NCBI RefSeq assembly: GCF_000299935.1
Contig: NZ_AMRL01000031.1
Location: 1-35,264 of the forward strand
Length of the DNA stretch: 35,264 nucleotides
From: Oceanibaculum indicum P24
Lineage (GTDB): Bacteria > Pseudomonadota > Alphaproteobacteria > Oceanibaculales > Oceanibaculaceae
Direction of reading: 5' to 3'
The notes under the pieces are model-generated. The model was not told where the DNA came from and ran no database searches. It worked only from the letters and a program-made list of their open reading frames with translations. A program made the position numbers and the translations under genes. Positions 1 through 7,259 of this stretch are shown here, one piece after another (the first letter of the stretch is position 1; each line of letters starts with the position of its first letter).

Positions 1-2013
1 GGTTTGCAGGCCGCGCTCACCGACCGGCAGGATGAGAAGGCCCCGGTGCTGGCGAAGCTGTCGGCACAGCCGGGCTATGAGGCGGCGTTGGGTGCTGCGC
101 TGGGCGAGGATCTGGATGCGTCGCTCGGCGGGGCCGGGCAGCGCCGCTGGGAAGAACTGCCGCCGCTGGATGTCGCACAATCCCTGCCGGCGGGGGCGGA
201 ACCGCTGTCCGGCTTCGTCACCGCCCCTGCGGCGCTGGCGCGGCGCCTGTCGCAGATCGGCGTGGTCGCGGATGAGGCGGCGGCACTCTCCTTGCGTGAT
301 GCGCTGAAGCCGGGGCAGCGGCTGGTGGACCGTGCGGGCGGGCTGTGGCGCTGGGACGGGTTCACCGTTGCCGCCGGGGCGCCAAGCGCCGCCGCGGCCC
401 GGCTGCGCCAGAAGAACCGGCTGGTGGCGCTGGAAGCCGATCTGGCCAAAGCGGAAGCCGAACTGGCGCGGCTGGCCGAGGCACATGGGGCGACGGAACA
501 GGCGGTGCGCGCGGCGGAGGCGGAGGTGCAGCAGGCGCGGCAGGGCGAGGCCGCTGCCCGGCAGGCCGAGGCGCAGGCGCGCAGCGCGGAACGCGAGGCC
601 TTCACCAGGCTGAACGGGCTGCGCGAGCAGGAATCCCGTCTGGCGCAGAAGCGGTCGGCACTGGAATCGCGGCAGGCCGCGCTTGCCGCCTCGCTGGAGC
701 GGCTGGCGGCAGAGAAGGCGGAGGCCGGGGAGCAGCGTGTGGCCGCCGAGGCGGCGCTGGTGGAGATAGGCGATCTGGCCGAACGCCGCCAGCAGGCCGA
801 TGCCGGGCGTGCTCTGCTGGCCGAGAAGCGCATGGCGGTGGTCGAGGCACGCAGCCGTCATGATGCGCTGAAGCGCGAGGCGGATTCGCGGCGCCAGCGG
901 CTGGCCGCCATCGCCGACGAACGCCGCTCCTGGGAGGGGCGGGCGAAGGGCGCGGCGCAGCGCATAGCCGAGATCGAGGCGCGTCAGGCGGAGGAACGCA
1001 GCGCCATCGCCGGCTATGAGAAGCGGCCGGCGGAGATCGCCGAACAGCGCGCCATTCTGGTTGCCGGCATCGCCGATGCCGACCGCCGGCGCAAGGCGGC
1101 GGCGGTGGCGCTGGCCGAGGCGGAATCGGCGTCCTCCGAGACGCAGCGCCTGCTGCGCGCGCTGGAGGCCAGCCTGGGCGAGGCGCGCGAGGACCGGGTG
1201 CGTGCTGAGGCGGCGGTCGAGCAGGCCAGCCAGGCGCGGCAGGTGCTGATTGATCGGGTGCGCGAGCGTCTCGACTGCCGGCCCGATCAGGCGCTGGCGG
1301 CAGGCGGCATCGACCCGGCGGAAGAAATGCCGGACGAGGCGGAGGTGGAGCAGCGGCTGGAGCGGCTGAGCCGCGAGCGCGACGGCATGGGGCCGGTCAA
1401 TCTGCGTGCCGAGCAGGAGGCCGGCGAGGTCGAGACCCAGGTCGAGACGCTGCAGCAGGAGCGCACCGACCTGATCCAGGCCATCGCCAAGCTGCGCCAG
1501 GCCATCGGTGCGCTGAACCGTGAGGGGCGGGAACGGCTGCTCGCCTCCTTCGGCAAGGTGAACGCCTATTTCGAGGAGCTGTTCGTGCGGCTGTTCGGCG
1601 GCGGCCGCGCCTATCTGGAGCTGGTGGAATCCGACGATCCGCTGGAGGCCGGCCTGCAGATCATGGCCAGCCCGCCGGGCAAGAAGCTGCAGGCGCTGTC
1701 GCTGCTGTCCGGCGGCGAGCAGGCGCTGACCGCGCTGGCGCTGATCTTCGCCGTGTTCCTGACCAACCCGTCGCCGATCTGTGTGCTGGACGAGGTGGAC
1801 GCCCCGCTGGACGACAGCAACGTGGACCGGTTCTGCCAGCTGCTGGACCATATTGCGGCGGAAACCGGCACCCGGTTCCTGGTCGTAACCCATCACCGCC
1901 TGACCATGACCCGGATGGACCGGCTGTTCGGCGTCACCATGGCGGAACGCGGCATCAGCCAGCTGGTCTCGGTCGATCTCAGCGGTGCGGAAAAGCTGCG
2001 GGCCATTGCCTGA
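1..2013 (+). CDS. smc: Chromosome segregation protein SMC, 3' part (5' end outside window)
   Basis: Structural maintenance of chromosomes ATPase, which forms the condensin-like complex with ScpA/ScpB that compacts and segregates the nucleoid. The frame is open from base 1, so the N-terminal Walker A half lies upstream; 670 residues remain. Residues about 1-125 look like the hinge domain, about 130-500 are an Ala/Glu/Arg-rich coiled coil, and the C-terminal head follows. The head carries the ABC signature LSGGEQ at 569-574, Walker B CVLDEVDAPLDD from residue 594, and a THH switch histidine at about 631. It ends at a TGA 57 bases before the F0 operon promoter. A weak inverted repeat (GAGGCG/CGCCTC, 2029-2048) follows but has no T-run, so no terminator is called. 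The codon at base 4 (TTG) is not a real start. Identification is very secure. Confidence 0.97.
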   Translation, partial: GLQAALTDRQDEKAPVLAKLSAQPGYEAALGAALGEDLDASLGGAGQRRWEELPPLDVAQSLPAGAEPLSGFVTAPAALARRLSQIGVVADEAAALSLRDALKPGQRLVDRAGGLWRWDGFTVAAGAPSAAAARLRQKNRLVALEADLAKAEAELARLAEAHGATEQAVRAAEAEVQQARQGEAAARQAEAQARSAEREAFTRLNGLREQESRLAQKRSALESRQAALAASLERLAAEKAEAGEQRVAAEAALVEIGDLAERRQQADAGRALLAEKRMAVVEARSRHDALKREADSRRQRLAAIADERRSWEGRAKGAAQRIAEIEARQAEERSAIAGYEKRPAEIAEQRAILVAGIADADRRRKAAAVALAEAESASSETQRLLRALEASLGEAREDRVRAEAAVEQASQARQVLIDRVRERLDCRPDQALAAGGIDPAEEMPDEAEVEQRLERLSRERDGMGPVNLRAEQEAGEVETQVETLQQERTDLIQAIAKLRQAIGALNREGRERLLASFGKVNAYFEELFVRLFGGGRAYLELVESDDPLEAGLQIMASPPGKKLQALSLLSGGEQALTALALIFAVFLTNPSPICVLDEVDAPLDDSNVDRFCQLLDHIAAETGTRFLVVTHHRLTMTRMDRLFGVTMAERGISQLVSVDLSGAEKLRAIA

Positions 2014-2069
2014 TCGCGCTGCCGGAAAGAGGCGGAATTCCGCGCCTCCGGGGCTGCCCGATTCCTGCC

Positions 2070-2098
2070 TTGACAGGGTGGGGGGCAGTCCTTATGGT
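2070..2098 (+). promoter_or_regulatory. Candidate sigma-70 promoter of the F0 ATP synthase operon
   Basis: A perfect -35 hexamer TTGACA (2070-2075), a 17-base spacer, and a -10 hexamer TATGGT (2093-2098, four of six consensus). It lies in the gap between smc and atpI, about 45 bases before the atpI start. Spacing, strand and position all fit the main promoter of the atpI-atpB-atpE-b'-b operon. No operator-like repeat is evident around it. Confidence 0.65.
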
Positions 2099-2142
2099 CC
2101 GCGTCGCGCTGACGGCGCTATCGCCGGAAGCCTTGGGTTCGT

Positions 2143-2520
2143 GTGTTCATCTTGACTGATCGTGAGCCGGAAAAAACGTCCCTGCGGGACATCGCCGAGC
2201 GCCTGAACCAGGCGCGGGGCACGCAGGGCGGAAAGAAGGAACGGTCGGGCGGCGCCGGATCGCTGAACTCGTCTTTCGGGACGGGTTTGCGGATCGGGGT
2301 CGAGATGGTCTCCGCACTCGCTGTCGGGCTCGGCATTGGCTGGTTGCTCGATGCGTGGCTGGACACGAAACCATGGCTAATGGTGGTGTTTTTCTTTCTG
2401 GGGGCGGGGGCCGGCGTGATGAACGTCTACCGCGCCATCATGGGGATCGGGCTGGCGCCGGGCTACAGGAAGCCAACGGCAAAGGCCCGGGACGAAGACG
2501 GAACCGACCTCGACGCTTAA
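2143..2520 (+). CDS. atpI: ATP synthase protein I (AtpI)
   Basis: Small membrane protein, 125 aa, first gene of the F0 operon; AtpI proteins help assemble the c-ring. The N-terminal 45 residues are polar and charged. Two hydrophobic helices follow (about 52-72 and 78-98), with the conserved glycine-rich stretch GLGIGWLLDAWL between them and GAGAGVMNVYRA in the second, typical of alphaproteobacterial AtpI. The proposed start is GTG at 2143, with GGAAG at 2126-2130 upstream; a TTG at 2152 is an alternative that costs three residues. The 21-base gap to atpB implies co-transcription. Length and position are normal for the family. Confidence 0.9.
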   Translation: MFILTDREPEKTSLRDIAERLNQARGTQGGKKERSGGAGSLNSSFGTGLRIGVEMVSALAVGLGIGWLLDAWLDTKPWLMVVFFFLGAGAGVMNVYRAIMGIGLAPGYRKPTAKARDEDGTDLDA

Positions 2521-2541
2521 CCGCACGGAACGGGGCAAGCC

Positions 2542-3267
2542 TTGGCCAGCAGTCCTCTCGAACAGTTTCAGATCAAGCCGCTGATTCCCATTGAGGTTGG
2601 CGGTCTCGATCTTTCCTACACCCAGTCCTCGCTGGTGATGACCATTGCCGTCGTCCTGGTGACCGGGTTCCTGACGCTCGCCGTCCGCGGCCGCGGCATG
2701 GTGCCGACGCGCCTGCAGTCGATGGCTGAGCTGTCCTACGAATTCATCGCCGGGATGATCCGCGACAGCGTGGGGTCGGAGGGGCGCAAATACTTCCCCT
2801 TCGTGTTCTCGATCTTCATGTTCATCCTGCTCGGCAACCTGCTGGGCATGATCCCCTACAGCTTCACCTTCACCAGCCACATCATCGTCACCTTCGCGCT
2901 GGCCTTTGCCGTGTTCGTGATCGTGACCCTGATCGGCCTGGTGCGTCACAAGCTGCATTTCTTCAGCTTCTTCTTCCCGGAAGGCGCGCCGATCTACATG
3001 GCGCCGATCCTGATTCCGATTGAGGTGCTGTCCTACCTGGCGCGCCCGGTCAGCCTGTCGATCCGCCTGTTCGCCAACATGATGGCCGGCCACACCATGA
3101 TGAAGGTGTTCGCCATGTTCACCATCGCGCTGGGCGTGTTCGGTGTGGCGCCGCTTGCAATCAATGTGGCGCTGACTGCCTTTGAAATTCTGGTCGCCGT
3201 GCTGCAGGCCTACGTCTTCACGATCCTGACGTGCCTGTATCTGCGCGATGCGATCCACCTGCATTAG
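2542..3267 (+). CDS. atpB: F0F1 ATP synthase subunit a
   Basis: Stator subunit a of the membrane F0 sector; it provides the proton half-channels against the rotating c-ring. 241 aa, usual length. Several hydrophobic helices are visible, including FPFVFSIFMFILLGNLLGMI (about 85-104). The hallmark SIRLFANMMAGH segment holds the essential arginine, R175, and a conserved Q/Y pair is near the C terminus (LQAYVF). The frame opens with a TTG start at 2542 and a purine-rich GGAACGGGG upstream; no in-frame ATG occurs before residue 33, so the rare start is the best choice. It sits between atpI and atpE, as expected. Confidence 0.97.
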   Translation: MASSPLEQFQIKPLIPIEVGGLDLSYTQSSLVMTIAVVLVTGFLTLAVRGRGMVPTRLQSMAELSYEFIAGMIRDSVGSEGRKYFPFVFSIFMFILLGNLLGMIPYSFTFTSHIIVTFALAFAVFVIVTLIGLVRHKLHFFSFFFPEGAPIYMAPILIPIEVLSYLARPVSLSIRLFANMMAGHTMMKVFAMFTIALGVFGVAPLAINVALTAFEILVAVLQAYVFTILTCLYLRDAIHLH

Positions 3268-3326
3268 CCGCTGATCCAGCGTCGCTAATAGTAATCTTGT
3301 TCCACCTAACCTAGAGGACCGAAACG

Positions 3327-3551
3327 ATGGAACTCGAAGCCGCCAAGATGATCGGTGCTGGCCTGGCCGTGATCGCCCTGATGGGTGTCGGCGTCGGTAT
3401 CGGCAATATCTTCTCGACCCTGATCGCCTCCATTGCCCGTAACCCGGCTGCCCGCTCGGAAGTGTTCCCGATCGGCATTCTGGGCTTCGCGCTGACGGAA
3501 GCGATTGCGCTGTTCGCGCTGCTGATCGCCTTCCTCATCCTGTTCGCCTGA
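3327..3551 (+). CDS. atpE: F0F1 ATP synthase subunit c
   Basis: Proteolipid subunit c, which forms the rotary c-ring in the inner membrane. 74 aa and two transmembrane helices joined by the polar RNPAAR loop. Helix 1 carries the glycine repeat GVGVGIGN (about 20-27). Helix 2 carries the proton-binding carboxylate E58 (ALTEAIALF); glutamate here is the common form. No extra Na+-ligand pattern stands out, so proton coupling is inferred. A good Shine-Dalgarno, AGAGGA (3313-3318), precedes the ATG. The 59-base leader after atpB and the stable hairpin after the gene (3569-3598) fit separate tuning of this high-copy subunit. Confidence 0.98.
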   Translation: MELEAAKMIGAGLAVIALMGVGVGIGNIFSTLIASIARNPAARSEVFPIGILGFALTEAIALFALLIAFLILFA

Positions 3552-3568
3552 TCCTTCGGGTCCGGTTT

Positions 3569-3598
3569 CCGGCCGGGGCGGTTCGTCCTCCCGGCCGG
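3569..3598 (+). promoter_or_regulatory. Intercistronic hairpin between atpE and the b' gene
   Basis: A perfect 9-bp GC stem: CCGGCCGGG at 3569-3577 pairs with CCCGGCCGG at 3590-3598, around a 12-base loop. No T-run follows, so it is not an intrinsic terminator. In other bacteria hairpins 3' of atpE can protect the message so that subunit c is made in excess over a and b; that role here is inference. Confidence 0.6.
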
Positions 3599-3648
3599 GT
3601 CCACGGAAGCGGTGGCTCCGGCTGCCGCTGTCCGTACCAGAGGAACCA

Positions 3649-3674
3649 GGCAGGATTGCCAAAGGCAGGATTGC
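3649..3674 (+). repeat. Duplicated ribosome-binding segment before the b' gene
   Basis: The 11-mer GGCAGGATTGC occurs at 3649-3659 and again at 3664-3674, ending two bases before the b' ATG at 3676. Each copy holds the purine-rich core AGGA. Only the second is close enough to act as the ribosome-binding site; the first looks like a local 15-base tandem duplication. Confidence 0.7.
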
Positions 3675-3675
3675 G

Positions 3676-4266
3676 ATGACAAGCCTCCGATCCCTCATGG
3701 CTGTTGGCGCCGGTATTGCCGGCCTGGCCGTGTCCAGCGCTTCGGCCCTGGCCGCGGAAGGCGGCGGTGCAGGCTTGCCGCAGCTTGATCCCAGCACTTT
3801 CGCGACCCAGATCTTCTGGCTCGCGGTGACCTTCATCGTGCTCTATCTGCTGATGTCGCGCGTGGCGCTGCCGCGTGTGCGTGACGTCCTGGAAGAGCGC
3901 GAGCGCCGCATCACTGACGACCTGGAGAAAGCCCAGCGTCTGAAGGAAGAGGCGGAAACCGTGCTGGCGGAATACGAGAAGGCGCTGGCCGATGCCCGCG
4001 CCAGCGCGCAGGCGCTGTTCGCCGAGGCCGCCGAGAAGGCCAATGCGGAAGCCGCCAAGCGTCAGCAGGACATGTCGCAGAAGCTGGCCAAGCAGCTTGA
4101 AAAGGCGGAAAGCCGTGTTCAGGCCGCGAAGACCGAGGCGCTGGACAATATCCGCCAGGTCGCCACGGATGTGGCGCGCGATGCGGCGGCCCGGCTGATC
4201 GGTGGCGACGTCGGCGAGGACGATGCCGCCAAGGCCGTCACGGCCGCCATGAAAGACGCAGGCTAA
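3676..4266 (+). CDS. atpX: F0F1 ATP synthase subunit b' (second b-type stator subunit)
   Basis: One of two non-identical b-type peripheral stalk subunits, as found in photosynthetic and many other alphaproteobacteria. 196 aa. Residues 1-27 resemble a signal-like hydrophobic stretch ending in ALAAEG. Next come a transmembrane helix (about 43-60, IFWLAVTFIVLYLLMSRV) and the family motif PRVRDVLEERERRITDDL. A long Ala/Glu/Lys-rich coiled coil runs to about residue 170. It lies 124 bases after atpE, behind a hairpin and a duplicated ribosome-binding segment, and 10 bases before the b subunit gene, with which it should heterodimerise. The N-terminal extension separates b' from the shorter b that follows. 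Confidence 0.93.
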   Translation: MTSLRSLMAVGAGIAGLAVSSASALAAEGGGAGLPQLDPSTFATQIFWLAVTFIVLYLLMSRVALPRVRDVLEERERRITDDLEKAQRLKEEAETVLAEYEKALADARASAQALFAEAAEKANAEAAKRQQDMSQKLAKQLEKAESRVQAAKTEALDNIRQVATDVARDAAARLIGGDVGEDDAAKAVTAAMKDAG

Positions 4267-4276
4267 GGGGGCGGTC

Positions 4277-4759
4277 ATGCTGCAGGACACCAATTTCTGG
4301 GTTGCCGTCTCCTTCGTGATCTTCGTCGCACTGGCCTACAAGCCGGCGATGCGGCAGATCGGCGGCGCCCTCGATGGCCGGGCGGAGCGTATCCGCCAGC
4401 AGATCGAGGAAGCGCAGCAGCTGCGCGAGGACGCCCAGGCGTTGCTCGCCTCCTACAAGCGCAAGCAGCGTGACGCGCTGCAGGAGGCCGAGGAGATCGT
4501 GGCGCATGCCCGCGAGGAATCGAAGCGCCAGCAGCAGCAGGCCGAGGCTGACCTCGAAGCGCTGCTGAAGCGGCGTGAGGCGCAGGCGCTGGAGAAGATC
4601 GCCCAGGCCGAAGCCAAGGCGCTGCAGGAAGTGCGCGAGAAGGCGGTCGATGTCGCCATCGCGGCGACCCGTCGCCTGCTCGACGAGAAGCTGGACGCCA
4701 AGGCCTCCAACGCGCTGATCGACAACGCCATCGACGAGCTGCCCGGCAAGCTGCACTAA
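4277..4759 (+). CDS. atpF: F0F1 ATP synthase subunit b
   Basis: Peripheral stalk subunit b, linking F0 to the F1 head. 160 aa: one N-terminal membrane helix (about 5-22, FWVAVSFVIFVALAYKPA), then a continuous charged coiled coil rich in Gln, Glu, Ala and Arg. A run of AGGGGG shortly before the ATG serves as ribosome-binding site. It is the last gene of the F0 operon; a strong intrinsic terminator lies 31 bases after the stop. The delta, alpha, gamma, beta and epsilon genes do not follow, so the F1 genes must lie elsewhere. A split F0/F1 layout is typical of alphaproteobacteria. Confidence 0.95.
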   Translation: MLQDTNFWVAVSFVIFVALAYKPAMRQIGGALDGRAERIRQQIEEAQQLREDAQALLASYKRKQRDALQEAEEIVAHAREESKRQQQQAEADLEALLKRREAQALEKIAQAEAKALQEVREKAVDVAIAATRRLLDEKLDAKASNALIDNAIDELPGKLH

Positions 4760-4790
4760 GCGGCGCTGCCGCCAGACAAGAGTTTGGGAA

Positions 4791-4817
4791 CCCCCGGCCC
4801 GCGCCGGGGGTTTTCTT
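4791..4817 (+). terminator. Intrinsic terminator of the F0 operon
   Basis: Perfect 8-bp stem CCCCCGGC (4791-4798) / GCCGGGGG (4803-4810), a four-base loop, and TTTTCTT directly after. It sits 31 bases after the atpF stop on the same strand. Confidence 0.9.
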
Positions 4818-4887
4818 ATGAGCTTCGCCCCGAAATCGGGTGACGTTATACTTCTGCCCGCTCTCAGCGATCCCGGACGGATACCCG

Positions 4888-5454
4888 ATGGCCATCGATC
4901 CTTACAAGCGGCGGCAGCAGCGCCTGGACGCCAAACGCGGCGTGAAGCGGGTGGATGAGGATGCCGAGGAGGGCATGCCCGGCCTGCCGCGCATCAGCCG
5001 CAGCGGCAAGTTCCTGCTGACCGCCAGCATCGTCGCCGCCATCGCGACCATCGGCGCGGTGTTCTGGGATCGCGAATCGGTGAAGCGCGCGGATACCGCC
5101 GACCCCGACAACGCGGCCCAGGTGCAGCTGGGACGGGCGGTCTATTTCGGCCATTGCGCCTATTGTCATGGCGATGCGCTGGAAGGCAAGCCGGGCTGGC
5201 AGCAGACCTTCCCGCAGGGCGGCAGGCCGCCGACCCCACTGGATGCCGACGGGCCGTCCCCGCTGCGCAGCGACAAGGCGCTGTTCGAGATCGTGAAATA
5301 TGGCGGCCAGCCCTACTCGCCGCGCGGTTACCGCAACGATATGCCGGGCTATGAGCACCGGCTGGACGATGCCGAGATCTGGGCCGTCATCGCCTATGTG
5401 CAGAAGCAGTGGCCCGATGCGGTGCGCGAAGAGCGCCGGGATCTGAATCGCTAG
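4888..5454 (+). CDS. Membrane-anchored c-type cytochrome
   Basis: A single-haem cytochrome c, likely tethered to the inner membrane with its haem domain in the periplasm. 188 aa from the ATG at 4888. The frame opens 16 codons earlier, but the extra residues overlap the terminator-proximal spacer and look non-coding. A basic cytoplasmic tail (1-40) precedes one membrane helix (about 41-60). The haem-binding motif is CAYCH at 90-94, and the likely axial methionine is M152 in NDMPGY. The end DDAEIWAVIAYVQKQWP is the usual C-terminal helix of small cytochromes c. Its electron partner cannot be read from sequence; proximity to the F0 genes suggests respiration only loosely. Its TAG overlaps the stop of the convergent DUF2125 gene. 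Confidence 0.85.
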   Translation: MAIDPYKRRQQRLDAKRGVKRVDEDAEEGMPGLPRISRSGKFLLTASIVAAIATIGAVFWDRESVKRADTADPDNAAQVQLGRAVYFGHCAYCHGDALEGKPGWQQTFPQGGRPPTPLDADGPSPLRSDKALFEIVKYGGQPYSPRGYRNDMPGYEHRLDDAEIWAVIAYVQKQWPDAVREERRDLNR

Positions 5455-6464
5455 CGCCAGACGATGCGCGGCACCGGCGCGAGGCGTGCCGGCCCGATAT
5501 AGAGATAGCCATCCTGCACGGTCACCGGGGCGTTCAGTGTCGGCCGGCCATCGCTGCCCGGCTTCTCCAGCAGGCCGAAGGCGACAGCGGCGATGCTGGC
5601 ATCCTGCGGGCGGACCCAGCCCATCGCGACCAGCTTCTGCAACAGCGGCCCATGGCCGGACAGGGTGGCGCTCAACGCGCCGACCGGCTGCAGGGCCGGG
5701 TCCAGCGCCAGCGTGCCGGAGGCATCGAGGCTGAGCGGCGCCCAGTCGAGCGACAGGCTTTCGATTTCCAGCGTGCCCCCTGCGTCCCGCCAGGCGGCAA
5801 GCCGCGCACGGTCCGGCGGGGTGGGCAGCGCCCCCATGATGGTGGCCCGGAAGGACAGGTCGGCCGGCCCTTCGACCGGCAGCGCCTGGCGGCTGGCGAT
5901 GGCCAGCCCGCTGAGGTCAGCCTCGACGAACAGGCCGGGGTCGGTGTGGCCGCGCGGCGCTTCCTCCGGCAGCCGGGCGGCAAGGCGCAGCGTCTCCGCC
6001 GTCGCGCCCTGCAGGCCAGCTCCCGGTGCCAGCGCCAGCCGGGACAGGGTGGCATCGGCTTCGGCGATGCGCCCGGAACCGTCCAGACTGAGTGTTCCCT
6101 CCGCCCGGTCGAAGGCAAGTTCGCGCCCGTTCAGCAGGGCCGCCTGCTTGCCGTCGCTGGTGAAGGCAATCTTATGCAGCTGCCAGGGCAGTGCCTCCAG
6201 CGTCAGGCTTTCCGCCTGCCAGGACCAGGCATTACCGCCGCGTTCCTGGATCAGGCGCGGGGCGCTGAGGCGCGCGCGGAACTGAAGCGGGAAACCATCA
6301 AATGTCAGTTCGCGCCAGCCGGCCTCCACCCCCTGCGCCCGCTGCTGCTCGGCCCAGCGCTCGATGCCCTGCTCCAGCCGGTCGGCCATCAGGTGCCAGT
6401 AGGCGGCATAGGCGGTGCCCAGGATGACGAGGAAGGCGGCGATGAGGAAGGAACGGCTGGGCAT
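5451..6464 (-). CDS. DUF2125 family protein
   Basis: Conserved alphaproteobacterial protein of unknown function, 337 aa. Residues 4-24 form a hydrophobic N-terminal anchor or uncleaved signal (FLIAAFLVILGTAYAAYWHL), followed by a short amphipathic segment with LTFDGFPLQFRARLSAP. This pattern, and the later repeats of beta-rich segments (LSLDGSGRI, GTLEIESLSLDWAPLSLDASG), are typical of DUF2125. The repeating beta strands suggest an elongated periplasmic or AsmA-like beta fold; that is inference. It converges with the cytochrome gene, sharing a CTAG, and diverges from the gamma-glutamylcyclotransferase gene 123 bases away. The plus-strand open frame across it is a shadow. No function is proposed. 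Confidence 0.8.
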   Translation of the reverse strand: MPSRSFLIAAFLVILGTAYAAYWHLMADRLEQGIERWAEQQRAQGVEAGWRELTFDGFPLQFRARLSAPRLIQERGGNAWSWQAESLTLEALPWQLHKIAFTSDGKQAALLNGRELAFDRAEGTLSLDGSGRIAEADATLSRLALAPGAGLQGATAETLRLAARLPEEAPRGHTDPGLFVEADLSGLAIASRQALPVEGPADLSFRATIMGALPTPPDRARLAAWRDAGGTLEIESLSLDWAPLSLDASGTLALDPALQPVGALSATLSGHGPLLQKLVAMGWVRPQDASIAAVAFGLLEKPGSDGRPTLNAPVTVQDGYLYIGPARLAPVPRIVWR

Positions 6465-6571
6465 GGATCATCCGGGTTCGTGGCGGGTTGGTGGCGGGAC
6501 TGGTGGCAGATGGGCCCAAGGGCGGTGGCTGGCATGCCGGACAGGCTATTCCGGCAGGCTGTTGCATTCCA

Positions 6572-6577
6572 TATAGT
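6572..6577 (+). promoter_or_regulatory. Possible -10 element for the gamma-glutamylcyclotransferase gene
   Basis: TATAGT (five of six consensus) lies 10 bases before the ATG at 6588, so transcription would begin about at the start codon. The matching -35 window (TTCCGG) is poor. No Shine-Dalgarno precedes the ATG (GCACAGC), which fits a leaderless or nearly leaderless message. Confidence 0.35.
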
Positions 6578-6587
6578 GGCGCACAGC

Positions 6588-7259
6588 ATGCGCAACGATG
6601 ATTTCCTTCACTCTCCGCTGTTCCGCTCCGCCGACCCCGAGGGCCGGGCGCATCGCCTGTTCGACTATCGGGGGCCGGGCGAAGGCGATGCCTGGGTGTT
6701 CGGCTATGGCTCGCTGATGTGGGACCCGGGTTTCCCCCATATCGAGGCGGTGCCGGCACGGCTGCAGGGCTATCACCGGCGCTTCTGCGTCTATTCCTAC
6801 CGCTATCGCGGGACGCCGGAAAAGCCGGGGCTGGTGCTGGGGCTGGACCGGGGCGGGGCGTGCAACGGCATCGCCTACCGAGTGGCCGCGTCGGACCTTC
6901 CCGATATCTCGACCTATCTGTGGCACCGGGAGATGGGCAATGGCGTCTATCGTGCCGGGCCGCGGCAGCTGCTGGCGGGCGGCACCGGCATCCAGGCGCT
7001 GTGCTTCGTCGCCAACCCAGGCAACCCGCACTATGCCGGCCATCTCGACCGGCTGCAGGTGGCCTCCATCGTTGCCAGCGCCATCGGCGGGCGCGGTGCG
7101 TGCCGCGAGTATTTTCTGAACACGCTGGAACGGCTGCGCGCGATGGGGCTGCGCGACCGTTCGCTGCTGGCGGTGGGACGGCTGGTCGCGGCGCTGGATG
7201 CGGGGCAGGTGGCGGCGCCTGTGCTGCCGCCGGCCCGCCCAGATCCCGATCACTTCTAG
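6588..7259 (+). CDS. Gamma-glutamylcyclotransferase, ChaC-like
   Basis: ChaC-type enzymes release 5-oxoproline from glutathione or related gamma-glutamyl peptides. 223 aa from the ATG at 6588; a much longer upstream frame reading is spurious because it lies antisense to DUF2125. The family's substrate loop VFGYGSLMW is at 37-45. The likely catalytic glutamate is E115 in the conserved YLWHREMGNGVY. The C-terminal SIVASAIGGRGACREYFLNTLERL is characteristic of ChaC rather than of GGCT/AIG2 proteins. It has no signal peptide, so it is cytosolic. It is not in an operon with the gamma-glutamyltransferase at 34836, but both act on gamma-glutamyl compounds. The stop shares a CTAG with the convergent hydrolase gene. 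Confidence 0.88.
   Translation: MRNDDFLHSPLFRSADPEGRAHRLFDYRGPGEGDAWVFGYGSLMWDPGFPHIEAVPARLQGYHRRFCVYSYRYRGTPEKPGLVLGLDRGGACNGIAYRVAASDLPDISTYLWHREMGNGVYRAGPRQLLAGGTGIQALCFVANPGNPHYAGHLDRLQVASIVASAIGGRGACREYFLNTLERLRAMGLRDRSLLAVGRLVAALDAGQVAAPVLPPARPDPDHF

Noticed and set aside
2029-2048. Hairpin GAGGCG/CGCCTC after smc as terminator
   Set aside because: Short stem and no T-run; it may be chance in GC-rich DNA.
5409-6587. Long plus-strand open frame running into the gamma-glutamylcyclotransferase gene
   Set aside because: It is antisense to the DUF2125 gene, has low-complexity composition and no ribosome-binding site; the real start is the ATG at 6588.
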